From Castellaniella sp036379515 (lineage in GTDB: Bacteria > Pseudomonadota > Gammaproteobacteria > Burkholderiales > Burkholderiaceae_B): DNA of 64,000 nt. The DNA lies in NCBI RefSeq assembly GCF_036379515.1, contig NZ_DASVGN010000007.1, forward strand, positions 1 to 64,000, in the 5' to 3' direction. This document shows positions 19,281 to 27,886 of the stretch, one piece after another. Position 1 is the stretch's first letter. Every line of letters begins with the position of its first letter. The notes beneath the pieces were generated by a model that searched no databases, was not told where the DNA came from, and saw only the letters and a list, made by a program, of their open reading frames with translations. The position numbers were made by a program, and so were the translations under genes.

Positions 19281-19320
19281 GGGTTTACCCCTATCTTTTT
19301 TATAGGGTTAACCCTATAAT
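19281..19320 (+). promoter_or_regulatory. Palindromic operator overlapping a -10 box
   Basis: TATAGGGTTAACCCTATA (19301-19318) is a perfect 18-bp palindrome. A related GGGTTTACCC lies one to two helical turns upstream (19281-19290). TATAAT at 19315-19320 overlaps the palindrome and is a good -10 for the small gene at 19363, while the -35 is weak. Two similar sites over a promoter suggest a dimeric repressor or activator. Confidence 0.6.
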
Positions 19321-19362
19321 GGGTTTGTCGAAATTCTGATGCTTCTGAAACAGGAGTCAGGC

Positions 19363-19590
19363 ATGAGCTACCCAGTCACTTCCAGTCCCATGTTGCTGTC
19401 CGACGCGCTGGAGCGCGCCTATAGCTACACCATTTTGAATGCGTCGCACCCCTTGTCTTTTGGCAGCGGGGTCAAGGCGACGGGTCGTGCCTTGCGGCGT
19501 GCTGCTTTTGCGGTGGGTCGTCTGGTGGCTGCGGCGATCAACGCCCAGGCCGAAGTTCGGGCGCAGAACTACCACCGCCTGCCGCAGTAG
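19363..19590 (+). CDS. Small basic protein of unknown function
   Basis: A 75-residue protein that I do not recognise. ATG 19363 is chosen because CAGGAG precedes it at ideal spacing; the frame is open to 19339. The C-terminal half is arginine- and alanine-rich (ATGRALRRAAFAVGRLVA) and would form an amphipathic helix. It has no signal peptide or clear membrane segment. Its own promoter-operator upstream and two strong hairpins downstream mark it as a separate, probably well-expressed transcription unit. It is loosely reminiscent of short DUF1127-type proteins, but the diagnostic residues are not evident. Confidence 0.6.
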   Translation: MSYPVTSSPMLLSDALERAYSYTILNASHPLSFGSGVKATGRALRRAAFAVGRLVAAAINAQAEVRAQNYHRLPQ

Positions 19591-19603
19591 CAGTCGGAGG
19601 GTC

Positions 19604-19624
19604 TGGCCATCGTAGCGATGGCCA
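19604..19624 (+). terminator. First of two tandem hairpins after the small gene
   Basis: TGGCCATCG, loop TAG, CGATGGCCA: a perfect 9-bp stem with a 3-nt loop starting 14 bases after the small gene's stop codon. There is no T-tract of its own; it is followed directly by the stronger terminator. Confidence 0.5.
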
Positions 19625-19676
19625 GAAAGGGCGCACCACCGGGTTCGGAGCCTGGGTGGTGCGCCCTTTCATTTTT
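19625..19676 (+). terminator. Rho-independent terminator
   Basis: A perfect 16-bp stem (GAAAGGGCGCACCACC at 19625-19640 with its complement at 19655-19670) is followed by ATTTTTTG. It ends transcription of the small gene. Its right arm reaches the rep stop codon on the other strand, so it may serve both convergent units. Confidence 0.85.
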
Positions 19677-21870
19677 TGAGCAATGCTTTCAATCGGCTGA
19701 GGGTGCGGTCAGGGTCGGTATCCCCCATGGGCGTGGTTTGCTGCGCCTGCAGTCCCATCTCGGCGATGAAGCGTGAGGGCTCGCAGGCCGTCTCTTCACG
19801 GCCACGCCGCCGCTTGCGGCACCAGCTGATTTGCAAGGTGCGCTGCGCACGAGTGATTCCCACGTACATCAGGCGTCGCTCCTCTTCGATGCGCCGCGCC
19901 TGCGCCGCGAGTCCTGCCTCACTGGTGTCGCCATCGTCGTCTCCCCGGTGCGGCAGCAGCCCTTCCTCGACCCCGATCAGGTAGACATAAGGGAATTCCA
20001 GCCCTTTGGAGGCGTGCAGTGTGGACAACTTCACAGCGTCTGGCTCTTCGTCGTCCGAGCGTTCCAGCATGGTGACCAGCGCCACGTGCTGAACGAGTTC
20101 CAGCAACGTCAGGTCGTCTTCTTCGGCCTTGCGCTTGAGCCAGTCAACAAGTTCCAGCACATTGGTCCAGCGCGCTTGCGCCTGGCGGTCGTCGCCGGTG
20201 TCGTACAGGTGGCGTTCGTAGTCCATGCGCCCCAGCAGGTCGTCGAGCACCCGGCCTGCACTGTCGTCCTGCTGGCCGTCGATCCCTGCCGCGTTCACGG
20301 GTGTCAGAGGGGCAAAGGGGGGGGCGGCACTTGGCAGCGGGTCGGGATCGAAAGCGAGGAGATCGCCCTGCGACTGCGCTTGTGGGCTCGAGAGCGATGG
20401 CACGGTACCGTGGCCGGCAGCCCGCGCCTGGAAATGGCGTATGAGCCGCACGAAAGCTTCGATGGCTTCACGTGGCCGCGCGGCAGGCAGCAGGTCTTCG
20501 GTGACTTCGGAGGCGACCGTGAATAGTGAAACGCCGCGTCGCGCGGCTTCTGCACCCAATGCCTGCAGTGTCCCTTGGCCGATGCCGCGTTTCGGTGTGG
20601 TTGCGGCGCGGATGAAGGCGGGATCTTCGTCTTCATTGGCGATGACGCGCAGCCAGGCAAGCACGTCGCGGATCTCGGCCTTGTCAAAAAAGCTTTGTCC
20701 ACCCGATACGGTATAGGGGATGTGCAACGTGCGCAGGGCCTGCTCCATAATGCGCGATTGGTGGTTGCTGCGGTAGAGCACCGCAAAGTCCTTCCACTGG
20801 GCCTGCCGCTCGAAGCGGGCCGCTGACAGCCGCATGGCGATGGATTCGGCTTCTGCCTGGTCGGATTCCATGGGCGTGATGGCGATGGGATCTCCTTGGC
20901 CCAGGTCCGACCACAGCGTCTTGTCGAAGGTCTTGGGGTTGTGCGAGATCACCTGATTGGCGGCATGCAGGATGCGCTGCACCGAGCGGTAGTTCTGCTC
21001 CAGCTTGATCAGGCGCAGCGCCGGGTAGTCCCGTGCAAGCTGCGCCAGATTTTCGGACGTGGCGCCGCGCCAGGCATAGATGGCCTGGTCGTCGTCACCC
21101 ACGGCAGTCAGCATGGCGCGCTCGCCGGAGAGCATCCGCACCATCTGGTACTGGCAGACGTTGGTGTCCTGGTATTCGTCCACCAGCAGATATTGCACAC
21201 GTGCTTGCCAGCGGGCGCGCAGGGAGTCGTCGTCGGCCAGCAGCTGCGCAGGCAGACGGATGAGGTCGTCGAAGTCGACAGACTGGTAAGCGTGCAACGT
21301 GGCCTGGTAGCTGCGGTAGATACGGACTGCTTCGGCCTCGTTGGCATCGCGGGCCGCTCGGGCGGCGGCGTCGGGGCCCAGCAGCGCGTTTTTCCAGAGC
21401 GAGATGGTTTGCTGCACGCTGCGCAGACGTGCCTTGTCCGTCGTTGCCACCAATTCCTGGATGATGGCTTGCGCATCGTGCGCATCCAGGATCGAGAAGC
21501 CGCGCTTGAGCCCGGCCGCCGCGTATTCTTCGCGCAGAAAGCGCAGCCCCAGCGAGTGGAAGGTGCCCACCGTCAGGCCACGCAGCCATTGCGGATTCAC
21601 CAGCAAGCGTACCCGCTCGCTCATTTCGCGTGCTGCCTTGTTGGTGAAGGTGAGTGCCACGACATGCCGCGCAGGGTAGCTGCACTCGCGCAGCAGGTAG
21701 GCGATCTTTTGGGTGATGACGCGGGTCTTGCCGCTACCCGCGCCGGCCAGCACCAGGCAGGGGCCGTCCAGGTACAACACGGCTTCGCGCTGGCGCGCAT
21801 TGAGCTTGGGGTCGACCGTGGTGCCGGCGGGCAGCACGGTGCGCAGTGGCGCGCGGGGCTCGGATGGCAC
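19669..21870 (-). CDS. rep: ATP-dependent DNA helicase Rep (UvrD/PcrA superfamily)
   Basis: A 733-residue superfamily 1A 3'-5' helicase. Motif I is GAGSGKTRVI (residues 43-52), Ia ALTFTNKAAREM, II LLVDEYQDTN, III VGDDDQAIYAWRGA, IV KLEQNYRS, V TLHASKGLEF and VI YVGITRAQ. The N-terminal segment and QSRIMEQALR resemble E. coli Rep more than UvrD. A linker around residues 495-545, rich in proline and serine, is longer than in E. coli Rep. The GTG start is 1 bp after the priA stop, so it is probably co-translated with priA. Confidence 0.88.
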   Translation of the reverse strand: MPSEPRAPLRTVLPAGTTVDPKLNARQREAVLYLDGPCLVLAGAGSGKTRVITQKIAYLLRECSYPARHVVALTFTNKAAREMSERVRLLVNPQWLRGLTVGTFHSLGLRFLREEYAAAGLKRGFSILDAHDAQAIIQELVATTDKARLRSVQQTISLWKNALLGPDAAARAARDANEAEAVRIYRSYQATLHAYQSVDFDDLIRLPAQLLADDDSLRARWQARVQYLLVDEYQDTNVCQYQMVRMLSGERAMLTAVGDDDQAIYAWRGATSENLAQLARDYPALRLIKLEQNYRSVQRILHAANQVISHNPKTFDKTLWSDLGQGDPIAITPMESDQAEAESIAMRLSAARFERQAQWKDFAVLYRSNHQSRIMEQALRTLHIPYTVSGGQSFFDKAEIRDVLAWLRVIANEDEDPAFIRAATTPKRGIGQGTLQALGAEAARRGVSLFTVASEVTEDLLPAARPREAIEAFVRLIRHFQARAAGHGTVPSLSSPQAQSQGDLLAFDPDPLPSAAPPFAPLTPVNAAGIDGQQDDSAGRVLDDLLGRMDYERHLYDTGDDRQAQARWTNVLELVDWLKRKAEEDDLTLLELVQHVALVTMLERSDDEEPDAVKLSTLHASKGLEFPYVYLIGVEEGLLPHRGDDDGDTSEAGLAAQARRIEEERRLMYVGITRAQRTLQISWCRKRRRGREETACEPSRFIAEMGLQAQQTTPMGDTDPDRTLSRLKALLKK

Positions 21871-21871
21871 G

Positions 21872-24022
21872 TCAGATCTCCTGGGGGTCGATTTCGACCT
21901 CCCAACGTACGGCCTTGGCCTCAGGGAGCGTCTGGGCCACCGGGAGCAGCGCGTGCAGGAGCTGATGCAGGGTGCCGCGGTGGTCGGATTCCAGCAGCAG
22001 TTGGGCGCGTTCCACTCGGGCGACTCGCACGATGCGCAAGGGTACCGGGTCGTACAGGCGTACCCCGGTGGCTTGCGGCAGTGCCTCGGCGGTCTCGCGG
22101 ACGGCCTGCAGGAAGCTCAAGGCCACTCGAACCTGGCCTGCCTGGGCTGTGAACAGGGCTTGGGCCGAAAAGGGTGGCAAGCCGAGGTCCTGGCGTTCCG
22201 TCAGGGTTTGCTGGGCAAATAGGGGGTAGTCGTGGCTGACCAGTGCCTGGTAGACCGTCTGGTCGGGATAATCAGTCTGCACGAAGACCTCGGCACCGCC
22301 TGCCCGGCGTCCTGCACGTCCGGCCACCTGCATCAGTTGGGCAAACAGGCGCTCCGGTGCACGAAAATCCTGGGCGAAGAGCATGGCATCGGAATTGAGG
22401 ACCCCCACCAGCCCCAGATGGGCGAAGTCGTGCCCCTTGGACACCATCTGGGTCCCCACCAGGATGTCTGCCTGGCCCGCGTGAACCTGCGCGAACAAGG
22501 CCTGCGCGCTGCCCTTTCGACGGGTGGCGTCGGCATCGATCCGCAGGACCCGGGCCTGGGGGAAGCGTTCATTCAGAAACTCTTCGACGCGTTGGGTGCC
22601 GTGCCCAACTGGCTGGATGTCCGGGTCGCCGCAGGCTGGACAAGCGCGCGGGACAGGTTGAGCGTCGCCACAGTGGTGGCATTGCAGCGTGTGTCGCCCT
22701 CGGGCGTGCCGGTGCAGGACAGTATGCGCCGTGCAGCGCCGGCATTGGCTGACCCAGCCACAAGAGGGGCATCGGAGCACGGGTGCGTAGCCTCGGCGAT
22801 TGAGGAACACCAGGCTTTGTTCGCCCCGCGCCAGGCGAGCCTCGAGCGCCTGCACCAGTTGCGGCGCGAACCCTTCTTCGAGCGTCGCCCGCCGGGTGTC
22901 CACCAGGCGGATCTCGGGCAGGGGCTGAGCCTGTGCGCGCTCCGGCAGGGACAGGTAACGGTAGTCTCCCTGTCGGGCGTGGCGCCATGATTCCAAGGAG
23001 GGCGTGGCCGACCCGAGCACGACAGGGATGCCCAGGTCATGACCGCGCCAGATGGCGAGATCGCGAGCCGAATAGCGCAGGCCCTCCTGTTGTTTATAAG
23101 AGGTGTCATGCTCCTCGTCCACGACGATCAGGCCAAGGCGGGGCAGGGGAGTGAAGAGTGCAAGGCGCGTCCCCAGCAAAATGTCCGCTTCTCCACGAAA
23201 GGCGCGTAGCCAGGCGCGCAGGCGTTCTCCTTCGGAAAGGCGGCTGTGCATGACGACGAGGTGATGGTGTGATCGGCCTTCTGTCGTGCCCTCCGTCGTC
23301 TCGTCGTTGTGTGGTGCGGGCCCCAGGCGCTGGCGGACCACTTGCTCCAGCTGCGGGGTGAGATTGATCTCTGGCACCAGCAGCAGGATCTGGCGCCCTT
23401 GGGCCAGCACCTGCTCGGCGAGCCTGAGGTAGAGCTCCGTCTTGCCGCTTCCCGTGATCCCGTGCAACAGGGCAACCCCCCGGCCCGTCTCCAGCAGATC
23501 CTGCAGGCCCGCCAGGGCCTGGGACTGTGCAGGATTGAGGGTGGGCACTTCGACGCTTGACCGAGGTGTCTCGGGGGGGGGCTTGCGACCCGGACGCCGG
23601 TCCGCGCGATTCACCGGGCCGCCTCCTGCGCGGCTGCCAGTGTAGGCACCCGGCTTGCGCAGCGAAGGTGGCAGTACGGGGAGCACGACTTCACCCAGGG
23701 GCCTGTGGTAGTAGCGAGCGGCAAATGCGGCCAGGCGGAGCCAGTCTGCAGGCATCGGCGGCAGGTCCTCCAATGCCGCTTCGATGGGCTTGACCTTGTC
23801 CTCTGCGATATCGGGGCGTGTGCGCGTCTCCCAGACCATGCCGATCATTTCGCGCCGCCCGAAGGTCACCCGTACACGTACGCCGCGTGCAAGGGGGCGG
23901 TCGTGCGAGTAGTCGAACAGCCCAGGCAGCGGGACATCCAGCGCCACGGCCAGATAGACGAGAGGCTGTGGATAACTTTGTGGAGAAGCAGATGGTAAGG
24001 GCGGCTGCCGCACTTGAGTCAA
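21872..24022 (-). CDS. priA: Primosomal replication restart helicase PriA
   Basis: A 716-residue DEXH helicase that reloads the replisome at stalled forks. It shows Walker A GITGSGKTEL, the DEEH box in VVDEEHDTSYKQ, and the paired zinc-binding cysteines (CPSCGW, CRRC, CHHC, CPAC). The first possible start is TTG 24022; GTG 24013 is an alternative, and homologues begin close to YLAVALDVPLP. It is adjacent to rep, another fork-restart helicase, in a likely operon. Confidence 0.92.
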   Translation of the reverse strand: MTQVRQPPLPSASPQSYPQPLVYLAVALDVPLPGLFDYSHDRPLARGVRVRVTFGRREMIGMVWETRTRPDIAEDKVKPIEAALEDLPPMPADWLRLAAFAARYYHRPLGEVVLPVLPPSLRKPGAYTGSRAGGGPVNRADRRPGRKPPPETPRSSVEVPTLNPAQSQALAGLQDLLETGRGVALLHGITGSGKTELYLRLAEQVLAQGRQILLLVPEINLTPQLEQVVRQRLGPAPHNDETTEGTTEGRSHHHLVVMHSRLSEGERLRAWLRAFRGEADILLGTRLALFTPLPRLGLIVVDEEHDTSYKQQEGLRYSARDLAIWRGHDLGIPVVLGSATPSLESWRHARQGDYRYLSLPERAQAQPLPEIRLVDTRRATLEEGFAPQLVQALEARLARGEQSLVFLNRRGYAPVLRCPSCGWVSQCRRCTAHTVLHRHARGRHTLQCHHCGDAQPVPRACPACGDPDIQPVGHGTQRVEEFLNERFPQARVLRIDADATRRKGSAQALFAQVHAGQADILVGTQMVSKGHDFAHLGLVGVLNSDAMLFAQDFRAPERLFAQLMQVAGRAGRRAGGAEVFVQTDYPDQTVYQALVSHDYPLFAQQTLTERQDLGLPPFSAQALFTAQAGQVRVALSFLQAVRETAEALPQATGVRLYDPVPLRIVRVARVERAQLLLESDHRGTLHQLLHALLPVAQTLPEAKAVRWEVEIDPQEI

Positions 24023-24197
24023 TTCGTCAAGCCCTTCCTGAATTGATCGATTGAGTTCATTTATTCATATAAAACAATGTGTTATGTCGCCAATCAACAA
24101 TGAATCTCGAAACATTCGGGTAAGCCCCGATGTCGCTCGTGATTGTGCATAAGCACATTGCTCCGTGGCGGGTTTTTCCGCTATCTTCGTGCAAATG

Positions 24198-25280
24198 CTA
24201 GGTGCCGGCCTTTGTCCCGTGGTAGGCGGGGCTGGCGCGGTGGACTTCTTCTACCAGGGCCGACACTGCCTCTATAGGGGTGAACTGTGAAATGCCGTGC
24301 CCCAGGTTGAACACGTGTCCTCCCTGGTGGACGTGGCCAAAATCAGCCAGAACGCGGCGTGCCTCGTTGCGGATGGCTGCTTCGCCGCCAAAGAGTGTCA
24401 TGGGGTCGAGGTTGCCTTGCAGCGCTACGCGGTCATCCACCGTGCGACGGGCAGCCGCCAGGTTGACGGTCCAGTCTACTCCCAGCGCGTCGCAACCCAA
24501 GTCGGCCATTTCAGCCAGCCACTGACCACCACCCTTGGTGAATACGATACGAGGCACCACACGCCCGTGGGCCTCTCGCTGCAGGCCTTCCAGTACCTGG
24601 CGGGTGTATTGCAGCGAAAACTGTTGGAACAGGCCGTCGGCGAGGACTCCTCCCCAGCTGTCGAAGACCATGACAGCCTGTGCGCCGGCCTGGATCTGCG
24701 CATTGAGGTATGCCTGCACAGCCTGGGCGTTGATCGACAGGATGCGGTGCAGCAGATCGGGGCGGCGGTACATCAGCGTTTTGATCTGGCGGTAGTCCGA
24801 GCTGCTTGCGCCTTCCACCATGTAGCAGGCCAGGGTCCATGGGCTGCCAGAAAACCCGATCAGCGGTACTGCACCGTTCAGCTCTTTGTGGATCAGTGCA
24901 ACGGCATCGAAGACATAGCGCAGGCGGTCCAGGTCGGGAACCTGCAGTTGTGCGATGGCGGCTTCGTCGTGCAGGGGTCGCTTGAAGCGTGGGCCCTCGC
25001 CTTCTACGAATTGCAGACCCAATCCCATGGCATCGGGGATGGTGAGGATGTCGGAAAAGAGGATGGCAGCGTCCAGATCGAAACGCCGCAGTGGTTGCAG
25101 GGTGACTTCGCAGGCCAGCTCGGGATTCTGCGCCAGCGCCATGAACGAGCCTGCCTGTTCGCGAGTCTGCCGGTATTCGGGCAGATAGCGGCCCGCCTGA
25201 CGCATCATCCAAAGCGGCGTGTAAGGCACTGGTTCGCGCAGCAGGGCGCGCAGGAAAACGTCGTTTTTCAGTTCAGACAC
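24198..25280 (-). CDS. hemE: Uroporphyrinogen decarboxylase
   Basis: A 360-residue haem-biosynthesis enzyme converting uroporphyrinogen III to coproporphyrinogen III. Signatures are PLWMMRQAGRYLPEYR (substrate-binding arginine) and GFSGSPWTLACYMVEG. Also visible are ILFSDILTIPDAMG with the catalytic aspartate region and HGISQFTP near the end. The frame runs to 25319, but GTG 25280 (VSELKND) matches the usual family start and has AGGA upstream. A 175-bp AT-rich gap separates it from priA. Confidence 0.95.
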   Translation of the reverse strand: MSELKNDVFLRALLREPVPYTPLWMMRQAGRYLPEYRQTREQAGSFMALAQNPELACEVTLQPLRRFDLDAAILFSDILTIPDAMGLGLQFVEGEGPRFKRPLHDEAAIAQLQVPDLDRLRYVFDAVALIHKELNGAVPLIGFSGSPWTLACYMVEGASSSDYRQIKTLMYRRPDLLHRILSINAQAVQAYLNAQIQAGAQAVMVFDSWGGVLADGLFQQFSLQYTRQVLEGLQREAHGRVVPRIVFTKGGGQWLAEMADLGCDALGVDWTVNLAAARRTVDDRVALQGNLDPMTLFGGEAAIRNEARRVLADFGHVHQGGHVFNLGHGISQFTPIEAVSALVEEVHRASPAYHGTKAGT

Positions 25281-25406
25281 AGCAGGATTCCTCGTGGCAA
25301 CCCTGGATTTTACCCGCAAGCGGAGCAGAGCTCCGCCCGCGTCAGCGAGGCGCCATCGAGAGTGTACGAGCCCGTTCTGCGTGCAGGCCCGAGGGGCGAC
25401 AGAGTA

Positions 25407-26207
25407 CTAGCCTGATCCTGGGGCCGGGGCGCTGCTTTGCGGGAGGTCTGTCCGGTATGGAGAAGGATCGATGTCGTGCTTGCGCATGAGTGCCCAGAAG
25501 GCGCGCCGATGTTTTTGAGCGGTTTGAGCTGCCAATGTAATGTTGCCCGCGTGTCGGCCCAGTGCTGCACGAATATAGGCGCGTTCGAAGCGTGCGACCA
25601 CTTCACCCTTGGCTGCGCGAAACGACGCATGTGACGTGGCCCGCTGGGTCGCCAGGGCCACCGCGTAGGCTTCGAGTTCGGTGCCCGAGCGGTCGAGAAT
25701 GGTTTCACACAGGTGGGCCGTCGTGTCGGGCCCAGGGGTGCCAGAGATGGGACAGCTGCTTCGGTCGGCGGCTGTGCTTGCATAGCTGGGGGAATTTTCG
25801 GCGACAAGCACCCTGGGTGCTCGTTGAAGATTGTGTTCAATACGTGCGCGCAGTTCTTCAACGCAGAACGGCGGCTGCATGAAGTCGGTGGCCCCCAGCG
25901 CGAGCAAGTCCCGGATGGCCTGTGCACGAAGGCCTGCTGCGTAGATCATGAGAACAGCAGGTTGATGCAGCGGCTGTGCCGCAAGCGCCATGCGCCAGGT
26001 ACCCAATGAGGCTTCATCCACGTGGATCAGCCCTGCATCGTAACGGCCTCTTTGCAGCGCGGCATCGGCCAGCATTGCTGTCGCGGTGTTCAGCTGCGGG
26101 GCCAGGGGGTGCAGCACCAGCCGTCCGCCGCTGCGGGGACCCGTAACGGTGTTGACCCAATCTTCCCGGCCTATGGCCAGAACGGCGCAATCCAGTCGTT
26201 CTCTCAT
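25407..26207 (-). CDS. Atypical receiver-like protein with Fis-type DNA-binding domain
   Basis: A 266-residue protein. The first ~125 residues resemble a response-regulator receiver (YDAGLIHVDE, VLMIYAAG, LGATDFMQPPF), but the usual phospho-acceptor pattern is not clear and the expected KP pair reads QP. It is therefore probably not phosphorylated in the classical way. Residues ~205-245 (FERAYIRAALGRHAGNITLA then RRAFWALMRKHDI) form a Fis-like helix-turn-helix, as at the C-terminus of NtrC-type proteins. There is no AAA+ domain and no sensor kinase next to it. It is divergent from the alanine/glycine symporter gene, which it may control. Confidence 0.7.
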   Translation of the reverse strand: MRERLDCAVLAIGREDWVNTVTGPRSGGRLVLHPLAPQLNTATAMLADAALQRGRYDAGLIHVDEASLGTWRMALAAQPLHQPAVLMIYAAGLRAQAIRDLLALGATDFMQPPFCVEELRARIEHNLQRAPRVLVAENSPSYASTAADRSSCPISGTPGPDTTAHLCETILDRSGTELEAYAVALATQRATSHASFRAAKGEVVARFERAYIRAALGRHAGNITLAAQTAQKHRRAFWALMRKHDIDPSPYRTDLPQSSAPAPGSG

Positions 26208-26280
26208 GCTTGGCTCCAGAATTGTCAGGAGAGCTCAGGATAGGCAAACCCGCCCGACTGCGACAGTCGCAAAACTACGG

Positions 26281-26294
26281 CAGGGTTTACCCTG
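26281..26294. promoter_or_regulatory. CAGGGTTTACCCTG near-palindrome in a divergent promoter region
   Basis: A 14-bp dyad, symmetric except at the central pair, between the receiver-Fis gene and the AGCS symporter gene. It resembles the GGGTTTACCC and GGGTTAACCC sites at 19281-19318 and may bind the same type of regulator. Confidence 0.4.
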
Positions 26295-26420
26295 AAAATA
26301 ACGACAGATCACGGCGTGAATGCGGTGGAAATCAGCGAATTGTCGTCTTGACGTCTGAGAGCAGGCGGCGATCGGTGGTACAGTGGCGCCGTTTTTAAAA
26401 CAGGGAAGAGAGACTCAAGA

Positions 26421-27815
26421 ATGGAATTTCTGAATTCGTTAGTCAATGGGATCAACAGCTTCGTCTGGGGTCCTGCGATGTTGGTGCTCATATTGGGCAC
26501 TGGGTTCTTTTTAATGTTGCTGCTCAGGTTCATGCCGTTGCGCCGCATCGGCACGGGGTTTGCGATGATCTGGAGCGGGCGCCATCGTGGGGATGCCTCC
26601 CATGGCGAGATCAGCCCGTTCGAGGCTCTCATGACGTGCCTGGCGGCTACGGTAGGCACTGGGAACATTGCCGGTGTGGCCACGGCGATCGCCGTGGGCG
26701 GCCCAGGTGCCTTGTTCTGGATGTGGTGTACCGCCTTGGTCGGCATGGCCACGAAATACAGCGAAGTGGTCGTGGCCGTGCATTTCCGCGAGAAGGATGC
26801 CCGGGGCGAGCACGCCGGTGGTCCGATGTACGCCATCAAGAATGGCTTGGGCAAGAAATGGGTCTGGCTCGGGGTGGCCTTCGCGATCTTCGGTGGCTTT
26901 GCCGGGTTCGGGATTGGCAATATGGTTCAGGTCAACAGCATGGCCCTGGCACTCCAATCCACCTTCTCGATCCCGCTGTGGGTGACTGGGGTGGTGACCA
27001 TGGTGCTGATTGGCATGGTGATTCTGGGCGGCATCAAGCGCATTGGCATGGTGGCAGCCTCGCTCGTCCCGTTCATGTGCGTAGCCTACGTACTGGCAGG
27101 CCTGGTGGTGCTGGCAGTCAATGTCGAACGCATCCCTGACGCACTTGACCTCATCTTCACCCATGCCTTCTCGCCAGTGGCTGCTACAGGTGGATTTGCG
27201 GGTGCGACCGTGATGGCGGCCATTCGTTTCGGTGTGGCGCGTGGGGTGTTTTCGAATGAGGCAGGTCTGGGGTCGGCGGGGATCGCTCAGGCCGCCGGGA
27301 CCTCTACGGATGCTGTTCAGGCTGGGCTCATCGGCATGATGGGAACCTTCATCGACACGCTCATCATCTGCAGCATCACGGGCCTGGCGATCGTGTGCTC
27401 GGGGGTCTGGGACAGCGGCCAGAGTGGAGCGGCCCTTTCGGCTGCTGCATTTGAGGCCTCGATGCCGGGCGTCGGTGGTGCGGTACTGACGGTCGCTCTG
27501 GTGATTTTTGCTTTCACCACGATTTTGGGCTGGAGCTACTACGGTGAAAAATGCTGGGAATTCCTGTTGGGCGCCAAATCCACGGTCCCGTATCGCCTGA
27601 TCTGGGTGGTCGCGATTCCGTTTGGTGCGGTCACCCAGCTGGATTTTGCCTGGCTCTTGGCCGATACCCTCAACGGTCTGATGGCCATTCCCAACCTGAT
27701 TTCACTGTTGCTGCTTTCGCCCTTGATTGTGAAACTCACCAAGGCCTACTTCCAGCGTCGCCGTGAGGCTGGTTCTGCGGCCAGTGGTGGGCGCGAAGCA
27801 GCGGTGACCCAGTAA
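26421..27815 (+). CDS. Alanine/glycine:cation symporter (AGCS family)
   Basis: A 464-residue membrane protein with about 11 hydrophobic helices. Family signatures are ATVGTGNIAGVATAIAVGGP (residues ~73-92), the FGIGNMVQVN region and RGVFSNEAGLGSAGIAQAAG. It takes up alanine or glycine with Na+ or H+. GGGAAGAGAG precedes ATG 26421. It is followed by a strong bidirectional terminator. Confidence 0.93.
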   Translation: MEFLNSLVNGINSFVWGPAMLVLILGTGFFLMLLLRFMPLRRIGTGFAMIWSGRHRGDASHGEISPFEALMTCLAATVGTGNIAGVATAIAVGGPGALFWMWCTALVGMATKYSEVVVAVHFREKDARGEHAGGPMYAIKNGLGKKWVWLGVAFAIFGGFAGFGIGNMVQVNSMALALQSTFSIPLWVTGVVTMVLIGMVILGGIKRIGMVAASLVPFMCVAYVLAGLVVLAVNVERIPDALDLIFTHAFSPVAATGGFAGATVMAAIRFGVARGVFSNEAGLGSAGIAQAAGTSTDAVQAGLIGMMGTFIDTLIICSITGLAIVCSGVWDSGQSGAALSAAAFEASMPGVGGAVLTVALVIFAFTTILGWSYYGEKCWEFLLGAKSTVPYRLIWVVAIPFGAVTQLDFAWLLADTLNGLMAIPNLISLLLLSPLIVKLTKAYFQRRREAGSAASGGREAAVTQ

Positions 27816-27833
27816 CGGCAGGTTGTCGTTGCA

Positions 27834-27868
27834 ATTGAAAAAGCCGGCGTGAAGCCGGCTTTTTCAAT
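27834..27868. terminator. Bidirectional rho-independent terminator
   Basis: A perfect 15-bp stem (ATTGAAAAAGCCGGC, loop GTGAA, complement) gives T-tracts on both strands. It sits between the convergent symporter and cytochrome genes. Confidence 0.92.
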
Positions 27869-27886
27869 GTCGCTTGAAGATCTGCC

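Noticed and set aside
26208..26420. Glycine riboswitch ahead of the AGCS symporter
   Set aside because: The leader lacks the paired-aptamer conserved blocks and is too short.
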